This document shows positions 1 to 8,885 of a stretch of DNA of 64,000 nucleotides, in pieces. A program made the position numbers and the translations under genes. Each line of letters opens with the position of its first letter. The first letter of the stretch is position 1. The notes under the pieces are model-generated. The model was given only the letters and a program-made list of their open reading frames with translations. It had not been told where the DNA came from and searched no databases. The stretch spans positions 1-64,000 of the forward strand of contig NZ_CAJYVE010000009.1 in the NCBI RefSeq assembly GCF_913777995.1, written 5' to 3'. The DNA comes from an uncultured Pseudomonas sp. (GTDB taxonomy: Bacteria; Pseudomonadota; Gammaproteobacteria; Pseudomonadales; Pseudomonadaceae).

Positions 1-41
1 GTTGCAGGCAAAGCGGTCTTTTTGGAAGTATTCTTGCTCAT
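1..41 (-). CDS. N-terminus of an unidentified protein, cut by the window edge
   Basis: A minus-strand ATG at 41-39 opens a frame that runs off the left edge. Only 13 codons are visible, beginning MSKNTSKKTALPA, lysine- and threonine-rich as at the start of many cytosolic or nucleic-acid-binding proteins. A purine-rich stretch (GAGGGCGAG) just upstream could be its ribosome binding site. Too little remains to name it. Confidence 0.45.
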   Translation of the reverse strand, partial: MSKNTSKKTALPA

Positions 42-182
42 GGTCTCGCCCTCGCTGTCGCTGACATCTATAGGATGCCACCGTGGCGCATAGACGCCTC
101 GGCGGGGGCGAGTCCATCCAATTACCACCAGTATTGCGGTTAACGCGGCCCAGACCAGTCACTGAGCAGAACCCGGTCCGCC

Positions 183-1289
183 TCAGTCGCGCAGGTCGGA
201 TTCATGGATCGGCTGGTCGCGGTGGGTGGCCCGCTGGTACTGCGCCGGCCAGACCGCCTGGCGGCTGCCCAGGTCGTCATCGGCGTGCAGCGCCCAATAC
301 GGGTCGCGCAGCAGTTCTCTCGCCAGCAGGATGATATCGGCCTGCCCGGTGCGCAGAATGTGCTCGGCCTGGGCGGGTTCGGTGATCATGCCCACGGTGC
401 CGGTGGCGATCTCCGATTCCTTGCGGATGCGTTCGGCGAAACGTGTCTGATACCCCGGCCCCACCGGAATCTCGGCATTGACCGAAGTACCGCCCGACGA
501 GACATCGATCAGGTCAGCCCCCAGCGCCTTGAGGCGCCGCGCCAGTTCCACGGTTTCATCCGGGTTCCAGCCGTCCTCGACCCAGTCGGTGGCCGAAACA
601 CGGACGAACAGCGGTAGCTCGGCCGGCCAGACTTCGCGCACCGCCTCGGTGACCTGGCAGGTCAGGCGGATGCGGTTTTCGAATGACCCACCGTAACGGT
701 CGTTGCGCCGATTGCTCAATGGCGAAAGGAATTGATGCAGCAGGTAGCCATGCGCGGCATGCACCTCGACCACCTTGAAGCCGGCCGTCAGGGCACGCCG
801 GGTGGCGGCGACGAAAGCATCGATGACGTCGTTGATCTGGTCCGCGCTGAGGGCCTGGGGGGCGACGTGCTCAGGGTCGAAGGCGATGGCCGACGGCCCC
901 CAGGGCTGCCAGCCGCCCTCCTCGACCGGCACGTTGCCGTGCTTGCCCAGCCAGGGCCGCCAGGTACTGGCCTTGCGCCCGGCGTGGGCCAGCTGGATCG
1001 CCGGCACCGCGCCTTGGGCGGTGATGAAACGGGTAATGCGTTGCAGCGGGGCGATCTGCTCGTCATGCCACAGGCCAAGGTCCTGGGGTGTGATCCGTCC
1101 GTCGGCGGTCACTGCAGTGGCCTCGGTGAAGACCAGGCCGGCACCGCCCACTGCACGACTGCCCAGATGGACCAGATGCCAGTCATTGGCCAGCCCGTCG
1201 ACGCTGGAGTACTGGCACATCGGCGAAACGGCGATGCGGTTGGGCAGTTGCAATTGGCGCAGGGTATAGGGTTCTAGCAGCAGACTCAT
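183..1289 (-). CDS. xenA: Xenobiotic reductase A-type Old Yellow Enzyme
   Basis: This is a 368-aa FMN-dependent NAD(P)H oxidoreductase of the Old Yellow Enzyme family. Such enzymes reduce activated C=C bonds and nitro compounds in the cytosol. Family marks visible are an N-terminal PMCQYS motif with Cys25 and Tyr27, the HAAHGYLLHQFLSP motif carrying the paired substrate-binding histidines near 178 and 181, and the N-R-x-D-x-Y-G-G-S-x-E-N-R segment after it. Cys25 with this layout is the XenA/YqjM subgroup, in which the cysteine tunes the flavin potential. The ATG at 1289 follows AGAGG at good spacing. It is transcribed away from the TenA-like gene behind a 170-bp gap, so it is probably a single-gene unit. 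The exact physiological substrate cannot be read from sequence. Confidence 0.93.
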   Translation of the reverse strand: MSLLLEPYTLRQLQLPNRIAVSPMCQYSSVDGLANDWHLVHLGSRAVGGAGLVFTEATAVTADGRITPQDLGLWHDEQIAPLQRITRFITAQGAVPAIQLAHAGRKASTWRPWLGKHGNVPVEEGGWQPWGPSAIAFDPEHVAPQALSADQINDVIDAFVAATRRALTAGFKVVEVHAAHGYLLHQFLSPLSNRRNDRYGGSFENRIRLTCQVTEAVREVWPAELPLFVRVSATDWVEDGWNPDETVELARRLKALGADLIDVSSGGTSVNAEIPVGPGYQTRFAERIRKESEIATGTVGMITEPAQAEHILRTGQADIILLARELLRDPYWALHADDDLGSRQAVWPAQYQRATHRDQPIHESDLRD

Positions 1290-1338
1290 GGCGACCTCTC
1301 ATGGTGACAGTCAGGCGTCCAGCGCTCCTGGATGGAGG

Positions 1339-1378
1339 GGAAAGGCCGTACGCGTGGAGCGCACGCGGCGGCCTTTCC
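1339..1378. terminator. Strong hairpin between the TenA-like gene and xenA
   Basis: An interrupted palindrome pairs GGAAAGGCCG (1339-1348) with CGGCCTTTCC (1369-1378), and inside it CGCGTG with CACGCG. It lies 83 bp past the stop of the TenA-like gene, so it may terminate or process that transcript. The trailing T tract is poor on the minus strand, so intrinsic termination is uncertain. Confidence 0.5.
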
Positions 1379-1460
1379 TTTCTTCTCAACAAGAGCCTAG
1401 TCGACAATCACCGAGGGCACCGGGTTCAGTCTGTGCCCAGCAGGCGCCCCTCCCGGGGTG

Positions 1461-2246
1461 TCAGGCCGGTAACGCGTTCAACTCGCGCTGCGGCCGGCTG
1501 CTGCGCTCCAGCTGCATGCAGCGCTCCAGGAACAGGTACATGTAGTCATAGCTGCGAGTGATGGCCTGGCGCAGCTCGTACTGCTGGGCCTCGGTGGCGC
1601 GGTTACCCACCAGGGTGCAGATGATCTCCAGCGCTTCCCAGGGATGCGCATCATCGTACTGGGCGTGCATTTTCAGCCATTTCATGGCCCGCTTGCGCGT
1701 GTCGCTTGGAAAGCCCTCGGCATAGACTTCCCTGGAGCAGACCAGCGCCGCCCATTCGCCGGTGGCGCCTTCGATCGCATAATTGGTCGCCGCCATCGCC
1801 ACGGCGAGGCTGTCGGTGGTGCAGGTCTGCGTGCACCAGTGGCTCAGGGCATGCAGCTCGGGCGCCACACGCTGGGCCTTGAGATCGGCCAGGCTGACGT
1901 CGTGGGCTTCACACCAGTGCAGCCAGTAGTCGGCATGGTTGAGTTCGACGCGGATATTGCGCATCAGCCAACGACGCGCCATGTCCTCGCCCGGATGGCG
2001 ACCGAAGCGGGTCTTGGTGAGGTTATGGGCCATGTACACGGAGAACTGCTCGACCACCGGCCAGCCGCCGATCAGGTACTGGCGCATGACCGCCGGACTC
2101 AGCACGCCATCGCGCATCCGCTGGTACAGCTCGTGGCCGACCACCCTGGCCTTGGCCGCGCTGCAGTCATTGATCAATTGCCGTGCCCAGGCTGGGTAAC
2201 TGTCGGCTTCCATGAGCGGGCCAGTTCTGACGAAAGTATCGGTCAC
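1461..2246 (-). CDS. TenA/PqqC-like helical protein (heme-oxygenase fold)
   Basis: The product is a 261-aa, mainly helical soluble protein of the TenA/THI-4/PqqC superfamily. Members include thiaminases, PqqC and iron-dependent oxidases. Near the N-terminus is a segment typical of these folds (YLIGGWPVVEQFSVYM), followed by R-x-E-L-N-H-x-x-Y, whose Glu and His resemble the metal or substrate ligands of the superfamily, and a Y-A-I-E-G-A-T-G-E segment. I chose the GTG at 2246 because AAGGAG lies 7 nt upstream; the open frame extends further but only through the adjoining repeat DNA. Reaction and substrate are not assignable from sequence. There is no thiamine gene alongside, so the old annotation 'TenA transcriptional activator' should not be relied on. 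Confidence 0.75.
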   Translation of the reverse strand: MTDTFVRTGPLMEADSYPAWARQLINDCSAAKARVVGHELYQRMRDGVLSPAVMRQYLIGGWPVVEQFSVYMAHNLTKTRFGRHPGEDMARRWLMRNIRVELNHADYWLHWCEAHDVSLADLKAQRVAPELHALSHWCTQTCTTDSLAVAMAATNYAIEGATGEWAALVCSREVYAEGFPSDTRKRAMKWLKMHAQYDDAHPWEALEIICTLVGNRATEAQQYELRQAITRSYDYMYLFLERCMQLERSSRPQRELNALPA

Positions 2247-2344
2247 TGTATAACTCCTTTTAATGACGCCTGACTGGCGCTGCATTTCAGTCTGGCCTGG
2301 CACGGGTCGATCTCCCGGACAGGCCGGTGCATGTACGTACGGCC

Positions 2345-2591
2345 TAGGTTTTGTACGAAAAGTGCCTGCGCTCGGCCATGCTGCGTTAAAAACAGGCTGG
2401 ATCGCCAGCCCGGTGGATCGCCACCCGGTCGGAGTGCTCATTTACTCCAGTAAAGTCGCCCGCGACTCCGACCGTTCCTCGCCTGTTTTGACTCGCTGGC
2501 GCTCGCCCTTCGGGTCAGCCTACGGCTGTTACTCGCTTCGCTCGTTGCGCCTTGCCTGACCTTCGCTCGCCGACTTTTCGTACAAAACCTA
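2345..2591. mobile_element. 247-bp MITE-like element with perfect 19-bp terminal inverted repeats
   Basis: The element starts with TAGGTTTTGTACGAAAAGT (2345-2363) and ends with its exact reverse complement (2573-2591). The outer TA may be a target dinucleotide duplication rather than part of the repeat. Inside are two tandem short hairpins sharing an ATCG loop (2395-2410 and about 2411-2426) and no credible coding frame. It lies between two minus-strand genes: its right end supplies the TAG stop of the GGDEF-EAL gene, and its left end is 99 bp upstream of the TenA-like start. Size, perfect ends and lack of a transposase fit a non-autonomous element moved in trans; the parent family is unknown. 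Confidence 0.75.
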
Positions 2592-5072
2592 AGGGCCACA
2601 GCGCACGGGTTCCTTGCAGAGGCTTTCGCAGGTCAGCAACTCCGGGCGACCGATCAGGTAGCCCTGGGCGAAGTTTACGCCCATGTCCCGCAATGCCGCT
2701 TCGATCACCGGGGTCTCCACGTACTCGGCGATGGTCTGCTTGCCCATGACATGCCCGATATGGTTGATCACCTCGACCATCGAGCGATTGACGGGATTGT
2801 CGAGCATGTCCTTGACGAAACTGCCGTCGATCTTCACGAAATCCACCGGCAGGTGCTTCAGGTAGGCGAAAGACGACATGCCCGCACAGAAGTCATCCAG
2901 CGAAAACAGACAACCCAGCGCCTTGAGTTCGTTGATGAAGACAATCGCACTGCCCAGGTCGGCGATGGCCGCGGTCTCGGTAATCTCGAAGCAGATCGTC
3001 TGCGGCGTCACGCCATGCACACTGAACTGCTCTTTGAGATACCCCAGGAATGCAGTATCACCAATGCTGGCCCCCGACAGATTAATAGCACAAATCGCCC
3101 GGGGATCAGGGTGTCGTTCATCGCGCCTGCAATCGGCAATCAGCTGGAACACGCTGCGCACCACCCAGCGATCCAGCGTGGTCATCAGGCCGAAACGCTC
3201 GGCGGCGGGGATGAACCGGTCGGGAACCACCAGCGAACCGGACTCGTCGCGCAGACGCAGGAGAATCTCGATGTGGCGAATGTCCTGGCCGTCGCGGCCA
3301 AGGGCGGCGATTTCCTGCGCGTAGAGGCAGAAGCGGTTTTCTTCCAGGGCTCGATGCAGCCGCTGGATCCAGGCCATCTCACCTGAACGCAATGACAACG
3401 CCAGGTCGTCGGGTCGGTACAACTGCACGCGGTTGCGGCCTTTTTCCTTGGCCATGTAGCAGGCCAGATCAGCGGCCCGCAGCGCATCCTCCTGACTGGC
3501 AGAGGTATCGTCGATCAGCACCACGCCAATGCTTGCGGTGGTCACCAGCGGCTGGCCTTTCCAGACGAAGCCCAGCCGCTCGACGGTGGCACGCAGGTCT
3601 TCGGCGATGCCCAGAACCGCCGATGCGGCGCAATCATGCAGCAGGATGGCGAACTCATCGCCGCCCAGGCGCGCCAGGGTGTCGCCATCGCGCAGCCCCG
3701 CCGCCATTACGCTGCACAGATGGCGCAGCAGGCTGTCGCCGGCGGCATGCCCGTAGCTGTCGTTGATCAGCTTGAACTGGTCGAGATCCAGCAGAATCAG
3801 GGCGCGGCCGGCGCCGCCGGGTATCGGCTGCCTGAACAGCTGTTCGAGCCGGTATTCGAATTCGCTGCGGTTCACCAGGCCGGTCAGCGGGTCATGCGCG
3901 GCCTGCCAGGACAGGTTCGCGATGTACTGGCGCTCTTGGGTCAGGTCATGCAGCACCAGCACCGTGCCATTGATGCGGCCTTCGTTGAGGATCGGCGAAC
4001 CGACCAGCGCCACCGGCACGGTGCTGCCATCCAGGCGCTGGATAAGCTTGCAGTGCACGCTGCCGCGCTTGAGCCGGCCTTCGAGGATGTGCTCGATAAG
4101 CGTCGAGCTGTCGCGCCGGGCATGTTCGTCGAGCAGGTTGAACAGCGCCGCGAGCGGCATACCGGTCGCCTGCCGGTCCTGCCAATGGGTCAGTTGCTCG
4201 GCCGCCGGATTCAGGTAGACGATGCGCCCCTCCACATCGGTGCTGATCACCCCCTCCCCGATCGCCTCCAGCGTGACTTGGGCACGCTCTTTCTCCAGTT
4301 GCAGGGCATCGGCCACCCCACGGCGCATTTCCAGCAGCTTATGGGTCCGCCACAGGGCCAGGGCAACGAGGGTCAGCGCACTGCACAGGTTGACCACGAT
4401 CAGCACCCGCAATAGCAGGCGCGAACCCTGGCCTAGCGCATCACTGAAGGCCTTCGCCGCAGCGGTGAGCTGAGCGTTGAGGCTTTCGATCTGCGCACGC
4501 CAGGCGGCGACCTCCGGCAGGCTGGGCGGCCCATCGGCAATACGTGCCCGCATGTGCTCGGCGAGCGCGTCGAGCTGCCCCAGCAAGGTATCGCCCAGCT
4601 CCCAGCGCTGCAGGGCCTCGCGCATGATCCCGGTGTCACGGAAGTTACGGTACAGCCAGATGATGCCGGGAACGTCGTCAGGGTGGTTGCCACCTTGCAG
4701 AATCGCGGCGCGCGCCGCTTCGAGATCGGCTTCGGGGCGATCCAGAGCCTCACGCAGGTGATGCACGCCCTGGGGCACGGCCATGGCCTGCCGGTAGCGG
4801 GTATAGTCACCTTCATCCTGGCTGAGGGCGTAGAGGTCCAGCGCATGAACGGCGTCTTTCTGGCCCTTCGACCACAGGCTTTCCCCGCCCACGTAGCTGC
4901 GCATCGTCGACAGCATGTACAGGCTGAAACACCCCAGCAGCATCTGCAACAGAGCCACCAGGATGAACGGCCACACCAGCCCCGTGAGACGGGGCTTGGC
5001 CAATTGACGCACTGGCTTCATGAACGGCTTCACCGACTGCAAGACTGATGATTCCGGGCGGTACAGACTCAC
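2589..5072 (-). CDS. Membrane PAS-GGDEF-EAL cyclic-di-GMP signalling protein
   Basis: This 827-aa protein probably both makes and degrades cyclic di-GMP at the inner membrane. Visible order: TM helix about 31-55, a periplasmic helical sensor region about 56-218, TM helix about 219-240, PAS about 262-385, GGDEF about 392-555, EAL about 565-815. The GGDEF signature is intact (R-L-G-G-D-E-F, 468-474). An RxxD inhibitory site, RDGD at 461-464, sits five residues before it. The EAL motif reads E-I-L-L-R at 602-606, which still fits ExLxR. Later signature segments (FEITETA, DDFCAGMSS, AEYVE) are slightly off consensus, so phosphodiesterase activity is likely but not certain. The GTG at 5072 has a weak ribosome binding site; ATG at residue 18 is an alternative. 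The stop codon lies in a repeat. Confidence 0.9.
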   Translation of the reverse strand: MSLYRPESSVLQSVKPFMKPVRQLAKPRLTGLVWPFILVALLQMLLGCFSLYMLSTMRSYVGGESLWSKGQKDAVHALDLYALSQDEGDYTRYRQAMAVPQGVHHLREALDRPEADLEAARAAILQGGNHPDDVPGIIWLYRNFRDTGIMREALQRWELGDTLLGQLDALAEHMRARIADGPPSLPEVAAWRAQIESLNAQLTAAAKAFSDALGQGSRLLLRVLIVVNLCSALTLVALALWRTHKLLEMRRGVADALQLEKERAQVTLEAIGEGVISTDVEGRIVYLNPAAEQLTHWQDRQATGMPLAALFNLLDEHARRDSSTLIEHILEGRLKRGSVHCKLIQRLDGSTVPVALVGSPILNEGRINGTVLVLHDLTQERQYIANLSWQAAHDPLTGLVNRSEFEYRLEQLFRQPIPGGAGRALILLDLDQFKLINDSYGHAAGDSLLRHLCSVMAAGLRDGDTLARLGGDEFAILLHDCAASAVLGIAEDLRATVERLGFVWKGQPLVTTASIGVVLIDDTSASQEDALRAADLACYMAKEKGRNRVQLYRPDDLALSLRSGEMAWIQRLHRALEENRFCLYAQEIAALGRDGQDIRHIEILLRLRDESGSLVVPDRFIPAAERFGLMTTLDRWVVRSVFQLIADCRRDERHPDPRAICAINLSGASIGDTAFLGYLKEQFSVHGVTPQTICFEITETAAIADLGSAIVFINELKALGCLFSLDDFCAGMSSFAYLKHLPVDFVKIDGSFVKDMLDNPVNRSMVEVINHIGHVMGKQTIAEYVETPVIEAALRDMGVNFAQGYLIGRPELLTCESLCKEPVRCGP

Positions 5073-5200
5073 TGCCCACGATTTTCGTACACAGATTAGG
5101 CGCTGTGCGGCAAGTCAGCGAGTACACAACGTGACCGGCATGACGAGCATCACACCGACCCGCCGCTGGACACCGGGCAGCACAAGCACATGAAAAGCCG

Positions 5201-7039
5201 TCACACCTGTTGCAGGTGCCCGTAGAGCCGTGCGTACAGGCCCCCCTCAGCGATCAACTGCTGATGATCACCGTCTTCGGCGATACGCCCGCCATCGAAC
5301 ACCAGCACCCGGTCGGCCTGTTTAACGGCGGAAAGCCGATGGGCGATGATCAACGTGGTACGACCCTGCAGGAAACGCCCCAGCGCCTGATGCAAGTTGT
5401 ATTCGGTGGCTGCATCGAGGGCCGAAGTGGCTTCATCGAGGATCACCACCTTGGGCTCGGCGAGCACCATACGGGCGATGGCCAGGCGCTGGCGCTGGCC
5501 GCCGGAGAGGCGCACACCGGAGCGCCCGACCACGGTGTCCAGCCCCTGCGGCATGCTGCGCACGGTGCCTTCCAGCTGGGCGATCTGCAACGCCCGCCAG
5601 CAGGCTTCGTCCGTGGCGTCGCGGCCCATGGTCAGGTTGGCACGCACGCTGTCGTTGAACAGCGCAGGATGCTGCAGCACCACCGCAACGTGCTCACGCA
5701 GCGACTCCAGCCCAATCTCTTCAAGTGTCGCCTCGCCAAAACGGATACTGCCGCTGTCGGCGCTGTAGAGGCCCAGCAACAGCTGCACCAGGGTGCTCTT
5801 GCCGCCGCCACTGGCGCCGACGATGGCGACCTTCTCGCCGGGCGCGATGCTCAGGTTGAGCTGGTCGAGGACCCGCTCGGCGCCGTAGCCGAAACTCAGG
5901 CCACGCACCTCGATACCCACGGTCTGGCGGCCCGCGAACGGCGCGGCGCCACCCGCATAGCGGGGTTCGTCGGTGCGCGCCAGCAACTCGTTGATGCGCG
6001 CCAGGGCCCCGCCAGCGGCGTACCAGGCGTATTGCAGATTGAGCAGCTGTTCCACCGGGCCGATCATGAACCACAGGTAGCTGAACACCGCCAGCATCTG
6101 GCCGATGGACAGGTCGGAGAACAGTACGGTGAGCATCGCTGCGGCGCGGAAGATATCGATGCCGAACTGGAACAGCAGCGCGCTGGCACGCCCCGAAGCA
6201 TCGCTTTTCCATTGCGAATTGACCGCGTAGTCGCGCACTTCACGGGCGCGCTGACCCAGACGGCCGAGGAAGAAACCCTGGCGATTGCTGGCACGCACCT
6301 CCTGGATGGCTTCCAGGGTTTCACTCAAGGCTTCGGTAAAGCGCGAGGTGCTGTCGTTCTCCAGCTTCTTGAGGTGCTTGACGCGCTTGCCCAGGCGCAC
6401 CGTGGCGAAGATCACCAGCGGGTTGAACAGCAGGATCAGCAGCGCCAGCTTCCAGTGCATCCACACCAGGATCGCCGCCGTGCCGGTGAGGGTCAGCATC
6501 GCCACCAGGAAGCGGCTGAGGGTTTCGCCGATGAACTTGTCGAGGGTGTCCAGATCGGTGACCAGATGCGTGGTCACCGTACCGCTGCCGAGGCTTTCGT
6601 ATTCGCGCAGGGCAATACGCTTGAGGCGTTCGATCAGGCGCAGGCGAATGCGATACACGATGTCCTTGGACAGCCGCGCGAACAGCCGCGCCTGCAAGAC
6701 GTTGAAGGCCAGAGCGCCCAGGCGCAGCAGCAGCGTGGCGAAGAGCATCAGGCCGATGTAGCCGACAGCCTTGTGCAGGCTCTCCGGCAACAGGTGATTC
6801 ATGAAGCGCAGCGCGGCGTCGCCATGACCGAGCAGTACTTCGTCGACCAGCAATGGCAGCAGCAGGGGAATGGGCACACTGCACAGCGTGGCAAGAATGG
6901 CGACGCCGTTGGCGCTCCACAGCGCCTTCTTGTGGCGCAGCACCAGGGCGCGGATATACGCCCAGTCCAGCCGGTCGGTGGCGCTCGATGTGGCGTCGAC
7001 CGCGGCCGGTTCGCCGGCTGGCTCAGGCACTGGCAGCAC
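5201..7039 (-). CDS. ABC exporter half-transporter (fused permease-ATPase)
   Basis: A 612-aa type-I ABC exporter with six transmembrane helices (about residues 35-330) followed by an ATPase domain (about 370-612). It presumably works as a homodimer in the inner membrane, exporting a lipid, peptide or drug. Walker A is GASGGGKST, the Q-loop follows at V-V-L-Q-H-P, the signature is R-L-S-G-G-Q-R-Q-R, Walker B is VVILDEATSALD, and the switch histidine is in IIAHRLS. The GTG at 7039 overlaps the 3' end of the DsbA-like gene by 17 bp, and a second in-frame GTG follows three codons later, so the precise start is unsettled. The overlap implies translational coupling. The substrate cannot be inferred; a lipid-A flippase role is unlikely to be its main one because the N-terminus differs from MsbA. 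Confidence 0.88.
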   Translation of the reverse strand: MLPVPEPAGEPAAVDATSSATDRLDWAYIRALVLRHKKALWSANGVAILATLCSVPIPLLLPLLVDEVLLGHGDAALRFMNHLLPESLHKAVGYIGLMLFATLLLRLGALAFNVLQARLFARLSKDIVYRIRLRLIERLKRIALREYESLGSGTVTTHLVTDLDTLDKFIGETLSRFLVAMLTLTGTAAILVWMHWKLALLILLFNPLVIFATVRLGKRVKHLKKLENDSTSRFTEALSETLEAIQEVRASNRQGFFLGRLGQRAREVRDYAVNSQWKSDASGRASALLFQFGIDIFRAAAMLTVLFSDLSIGQMLAVFSYLWFMIGPVEQLLNLQYAWYAAGGALARINELLARTDEPRYAGGAAPFAGRQTVGIEVRGLSFGYGAERVLDQLNLSIAPGEKVAIVGASGGGKSTLVQLLLGLYSADSGSIRFGEATLEEIGLESLREHVAVVLQHPALFNDSVRANLTMGRDATDEACWRALQIAQLEGTVRSMPQGLDTVVGRSGVRLSGGQRQRLAIARMVLAEPKVVILDEATSALDAATEYNLHQALGRFLQGRTTLIIAHRLSAVKQADRVLVFDGGRIAEDGDHQQLIAEGGLYARLYGHLQQV

Positions 7040-7655
7040 GCTCCAGCCAGCGGCCGAGCAAGGGGGCCAGGGCCTCCACGGGCTGATAACCGTTGGTCAG
7101 CAAAGCGAGCTGGCCGTTACGCTCAGCCAGCAGGGTGGGAAATCCGGCGATACCCAGGCCCTGGACCCAGGCGAAATCCGCCGCCGTGGCGGCCTTCAGC
7201 TCGGCGCTGTCGAAGCTTTCGGCGAAACGCTGGCGATCGAGGCCAGCCTGCTCGGCCAGACTCGCCAGCAGCGCTGCCTGGGTAACGTCTTCGCCCTGGA
7301 CATAAAACGCTTCCTGGATCAGGCCCAGCAGGCGCCAGGCTGCCAGCGCGTCGAGCTGCCGTGCCGTCACCAAGGCCCGGCAGGCCGGCGTGGTGTCGTA
7401 GACGAAGCCGTCGGGCAGCGCGCCTTCGAAACGAAACGGCTGGCCGGTGGCCTGGGCCACCGCCTGCCAGTGGTCGAGCACGTAGCGCCGGGTAGAAGCG
7501 TCCAGCGCCGTGTCGTTGGCCCGCAGGCCGCCGGCCACCAGGTGCACAGGCAAGCCGCTATCCGCCGCCTGGCGCGCCAGAGCCTCGGCCACCGGCGCGA
7601 AGCCCCAGCACCATGAACACATCGGGTCCATGACATACACCAGGCGAGCGGACAT
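7023..7655 (-). CDS. Cytosolic DsbA-family thiol oxidoreductase (FrnE/HCCA-isomerase-like)
   Basis: A 210-aa thioredoxin-fold protein with the DsbA-type helical insertion. The active site is C-S-W-C near residue 13, directly after the first strand (L-V-Y-V-M-D-P-M), and the cis-proline loop reads G-F-P-T near residue 170. There is no signal peptide, so it probably acts in the cytosol, unlike classical DsbA. Related proteins are the FrnE-type dithiol oxidoreductases linked to redox stress and the 2-hydroxychromene-2-carboxylate isomerases; the latter lack a CxxC, which favours the redox role here. It starts 3 bp after trhO ends and overlaps the ABC exporter, forming a trhO-dsbA-ABC transcription unit. 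Confidence 0.82.
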   Translation of the reverse strand: MSARLVYVMDPMCSWCWGFAPVAEALARQAADSGLPVHLVAGGLRANDTALDASTRRYVLDHWQAVAQATGQPFRFEGALPDGFVYDTTPACRALVTARQLDALAAWRLLGLIQEAFYVQGEDVTQAALLASLAEQAGLDRQRFAESFDSAELKAATAADFAWVQGLGIAGFPTLLAERNGQLALLTNGYQPVEALAPLLGRWLERAASA

Positions 7656-7658
7656 GGC

Positions 7659-8618
7659 TCAGGCCTCCGTTTCAGATGGCTGCTTATAGTTGTAGCCGAT
7701 CGGGTGCGGCTGGTTGCGCGCCTTGGCCAGTTCGATCTGCTTCTGGCGGTCGATGGCGCTGCGCCGAGTCTTCTCGCTCAAGGTGTCCCAGCAGTGCGGA
7801 CAGCTGATGCCGGGGCTGTAATGCTCGCTGGCACGGTCTTCGACGCTGATCGGGTTGCGGCAGGCATGGCACTGGTCATAGTCGCCTTCGCTGAGGTCAT
7901 GACGCACGGTGACACGGTTGTCGAACACGAAGCAGTCGCCCCGCCACAGGGTCTCGTCCTGGGGCACTTCCTCGAGGTATTTGAGAATGCCACCCTTGAG
8001 GTGATAAACCTCTTCGAAGCCTTCCCCGAGCATGTAGCTGGAGGCTTTTTCGCAGCGGATGCCGCCGGTGCAGAACATGGCCACTTTCTTGTGGACGGAA
8101 GGGTCGAAGTTGGCCTTGATGTAGTCGGGAAATTCGCGGAACGTAGTGGTTTTCGGATCGATCGCACCTTCGAACGTGCCAATCGCCACCTCATAGTCGT
8201 TGCGTGTGTCGATGAGCAGCACTTCCGGGTCGCTGATCAGCGCGTTCCAGTCCTTGGGCTCGATGTAGGTGCCCACCGCCTTGTTCGGGTCGACGCCCGG
8301 CACGCCCAGGGTGACGATCTCTTTCTTGAGCTTGACCTTGGTGCGATAGAACGGCTGTTCATCGCAGTAGGATTCCTTGTGGTCGATGTCCGTCAGGCGC
8401 GGGTCGCTGCGCAGCCAGGCCAGCAGGCCGTCGATACCTTCGCGGCTGGCCGAAACGGTGCCGTTGATCCCCTCTTCGGCGAGCAGCAGGGTGCCCTTTA
8501 CGCCGTTATCGAGCATGGCCTTGAGCAGCGGCTCGCGCAGGGCGACGTAGTCTTCGAGGGTCACGAACTTGTATAGCGCAGCCACGACGATCGGCTGGGT
8601 CATCGACGCTTGGGTCAT
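7659..8618 (-). CDS. trhO: tRNA uridine(34) hydroxylase TrhO (YceA, rhodanese domain)
   Basis: This 319-aa protein makes 5-hydroxyuridine at the wobble position U34 of a subset of tRNAs, the first step toward cmo5U or mo5U. The N-terminal ferredoxin-like region (about 10-110) is followed by a rhodanese domain (about 120-225) whose active loop C-T-G-G-I-R-C carries the catalytic Cys183. A C-terminal cysteine-rich segment (C-H-A-C and C-P-H-C) could bind zinc. GGAGA lies 6 nt before the ATG at 8618; a second ATG five codons later is also possible. Length and motifs match the family closely. It leads the trhO-dsbA-ABC unit. Confidence 0.93.
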   Translation of the reverse strand: MTQASMTQPIVVAALYKFVTLEDYVALREPLLKAMLDNGVKGTLLLAEEGINGTVSASREGIDGLLAWLRSDPRLTDIDHKESYCDEQPFYRTKVKLKKEIVTLGVPGVDPNKAVGTYIEPKDWNALISDPEVLLIDTRNDYEVAIGTFEGAIDPKTTTFREFPDYIKANFDPSVHKKVAMFCTGGIRCEKASSYMLGEGFEEVYHLKGGILKYLEEVPQDETLWRGDCFVFDNRVTVRHDLSEGDYDQCHACRNPISVEDRASEHYSPGISCPHCWDTLSEKTRRSAIDRQKQIELAKARNQPHPIGYNYKQPSETEA

Positions 8619-8780
8619 GTAGGTCTCCAGTGGGTGACCCTCGCAAAGGGCCTACCGGGCAAAACGGAAATGAAAACGCGCCGGCAGGGCCTGCGCGGCG
8701 CGGATTCTAACAAAATGGTCAGGGGGGAGACAGCAGCGGAAATTGACCTGGGTCAATATCGGTACAGCCCCACCATATTG

Positions 8781-8878
8781 GGCTGAAGCGCCTTCAGCCG
8801 CGAAAGAGCCCTGAAATTCACTGCATCGGCTGTGAACATGAGATCGCTTCGCGGCTCAAGGCCGCCCCTGCCGGCTCG
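8781..8878. repeat. REP/BIME-like palindromic repeat pair
   Basis: The 267-bp gap between bolA and trhO holds a compact hairpin (GGCTGAAG 8781-8788 with CTTCAGCC 8792-8799). It also holds a wider inverted pair, CTTCAGCCGCGAA (8792-8804) against TTCGCGGCTCAAG (8848-8860), matching at 12 of 13 positions, then a C/G-rich tail. The GCCGCGAA core recurs elsewhere in this window. This is typical of extragenic REP pairs in P. putida-group genomes. Confidence 0.6.
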
Positions 8879-8885
8879 GCAGCGT

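Noticed and set aside
5210-7285. 691-codon plus-strand open frame opposite the ABC exporter
   Set aside because: GC-skewed antisense frame rich in His, Gln, Gly and Arg without any domain; the minus strand encodes complete Walker A, LSGGQ and Walker B motifs.
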